A stretch of 5,282 bases of DNA from an uncultured Faecalibacterium sp. (lineage in GTDB: Bacteria; Bacillota; Clostridia; Oscillospirales; Ruminococcaceae), in NCBI GenBank assembly GCA_934561485.1, contig CAKTGS010000114.1:1-5282 (forward strand). The letters are read 5' to 3'. A model generated the notes under the pieces. It made no database searches. It was not told where the DNA came from and saw nothing but the letters and a program-made list of their open reading frames with translations. Below, in pieces: positions 4,349 through 5,282 of this stretch. Each line of letters starts with the position of its first letter. Position 1 is the stretch's first letter. Made by a program: the position numbers and the translations under genes.

Positions 4349-5282
4349 TCAGTGCTTCCACTGCCGGGGCAGCAGTTCTTCCACAAAACCTTCCGGGGTA
4401 AAGGGCAGCAGGTCGTCAATGCCCTCGCCCACGCCGATGAAGCGCACCGGCAGGCCCAGGCGCTGCTTGACCGCCACCACACAGCCGCCCTTGGCGGTGC
4501 CGTCCAGTTTGGTCAGGATGATGCCTGTGGCATCGGCTGCCTTGCAGAACTCCTTGGCCTGGCTGATGGCGTTCTGACCAGTGATGGCATCCAGCACCAG
4601 CAGGGTCTCCAGGCTGGCCTCCGGGGCAGCTTTCTTGACGCTGCGGCTGATCTTGGAAAGCTCCGCCATCAGGTTGGACTTGTTGTGCAGGCGGCCTGCG
4701 GTATCGGCAATGACCATGTCGCAGCCGCGGGCCGTGGCGGATTTGACCGTGTCAAAGATGACCGCCGCCGGGTCGGCCCCCTCGCCTGCCTTGACGATGG
4801 GCACACCGGCGCGATCTGCCCAGATCTCCAGCTGCTCGCTGGCGGCGGCACGGAAGGTATCGCCTGCGGCCAGCATGACCTTTTTGCCCTGCCGGGTGTA
4901 GTAATCGGCCAGCTTTGCAATGCTGGTGGTCTTGCCCACGCCGTTGACGCCGATGACCAGGATCACCGCCGGCCGGCCGTTCAGGTCCATCTCGGCGTCC
5001 GGGGTCATTTCCTCGGCAATGATGCCGCGCAGGGCATCCGCCGCCTGTTCGCCGGTTTTCAGTCCCTTTTCCTGCACGCGGTCGCGCAGCTTGTCCACCA
5101 GGTGGATCGCCACCTCGCCGCCCACATCGGCCAGAATGAGCTGCTCTTCCAGCTCATCGTACATGTCATCGTCAATAACGCTGCCAGTCAGGGTGTTGAG
5201 GATATTGCCCCAGAAGCCGGTGCGGGTCTTTTCCAGGCCCGTTTTCATTTTATCTTTTTCTTTTTTTCCAAATCCGAAGAAC
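4349..5282 (-). CDS. ftsY: Signal recognition particle receptor FtsY (5' end beyond window)
   Basis: FtsY is the membrane-associated SRP receptor GTPase that docks SRP-ribosome complexes at the translocon. Counting from the first in-window Met (codon 5246-5248), the N domain spans about 1-85 and the G domain about 90-299. GTPase motifs are complete: GVNGVGKT (100-107, P-loop), DTFRAAA (130-136), DTAGR (182-186), TKLDG (246-250) and GVGE (272-275). The FtsY-type [10 protein letters not shown] stretch is at 137-146. The acidic A domain of enterobacteria is absent, as usual in Gram-positives. The frame stays open upstream to the edge and encodes [11 protein letters not shown] just before that Met, which fits typical clostridial FtsY N-termini. 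The Met at 5248 also lacks a good ribosome binding site, so it is probably internal and the gene partial. The stop is TGA at 4349-4351. Confidence 0.95.
   Translation of the reverse strand, partial: FFGFGKKEKDKMKTGLEKTRTGFWGNILNTLTGSVIDDDMYDELEEQLILADVGGEVAIHLVDKLRDRVQEKGLKTGEQAADALRGIIAEEMTPDAEMDLNGRPAVILVIGVNGVGKTTSIAKLADYYTRQGKKVMLAAGDTFRAAASEQLEIWADRAGVPIVKAGEGADPAAVIFDTVKSATARGCDMVIADTAGRLHNKSNLMAELSKISRSVKKAAPEASLETLLVLDAITGQNAISQAKEFCKAADATGIILTKLDGTAKGGCVVAVKQRLGLPVRFIGVGEGIDDLLPFTPEGFVEELLPRQWKH

Noticed and set aside
3679..4401. 240-aa plus-strand open frame over rdgB
   Set aside because: Antisense shadow of rdgB. The real gene has all RdgB motifs on the minus strand.

Overview
The window reads as a stretch of conserved, GC-rich housekeeping chromosome from an anaerobic Firmicute. 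The order ftsY-rdgB-yhbY-nadD-yqeK-LCP-rsfS-leuS, Firmicute-type ribosome binding sites (GGAGGA, AAGGAG, AAAGGAG) and the short FtsY N-terminus point to Clostridia. Oscillospiraceae/Ruminococcaceae (Faecalibacterium- or Gemmiger-like) is my guess from protein flavour and GC; no search was run. Every gene is on the minus strand, so transcription runs from high to low coordinates.

Layout in transcription order. FtsY (signal recognition particle receptor GTPase) enters from the right edge, and its true start probably lies beyond the window. A 91-nt GC-rich spacer with two hairpins leads to rdgB (house-cleaning XTP/dITP pyrophosphatase), then yhbY (ribosome-associated RNA-binding protein), nadD (NAD biosynthesis adenylyltransferase) and yqeK (HD-domain Ap4A hydrolase family). 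These last four are packed tightly: 12 nt between rdgB and yhbY, 1 nt between yhbY and nadD, and a 50-nt overlap of nadD with yqeK. They are probably one transcript.

A 149-nt gap follows yqeK and carries the best promoter in the window (TTGCAG, 17 nt, TATACT with an extended TG). It drives a membrane-anchored LytR-CpsA-Psr (LCP) family protein, followed by rsfS (ribosomal silencing factor). A last gap of about 100 nt precedes the first 18 codons of leuS, which is cut by the left edge.

Together the genes serve ribosome assembly and silencing (YhbY, RsfS), membrane protein targeting (FtsY), nucleotide and cofactor housekeeping (RdgB, NadD, YqeK), cell-wall polymer attachment (LCP) and tRNA charging (LeuS). 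I see no mobile element, CRISPR array, tRNA, rRNA or defence cassette, and no convincing undescribed system. The points worth a second look are an LCP protein lacking several family-typical active-site residues, a terminator-shaped hairpin facing opposite to all genes between the LCP gene and rsfS, a 13-residue insertion in RdgB, and two start-codon corrections (LCP and ftsY).
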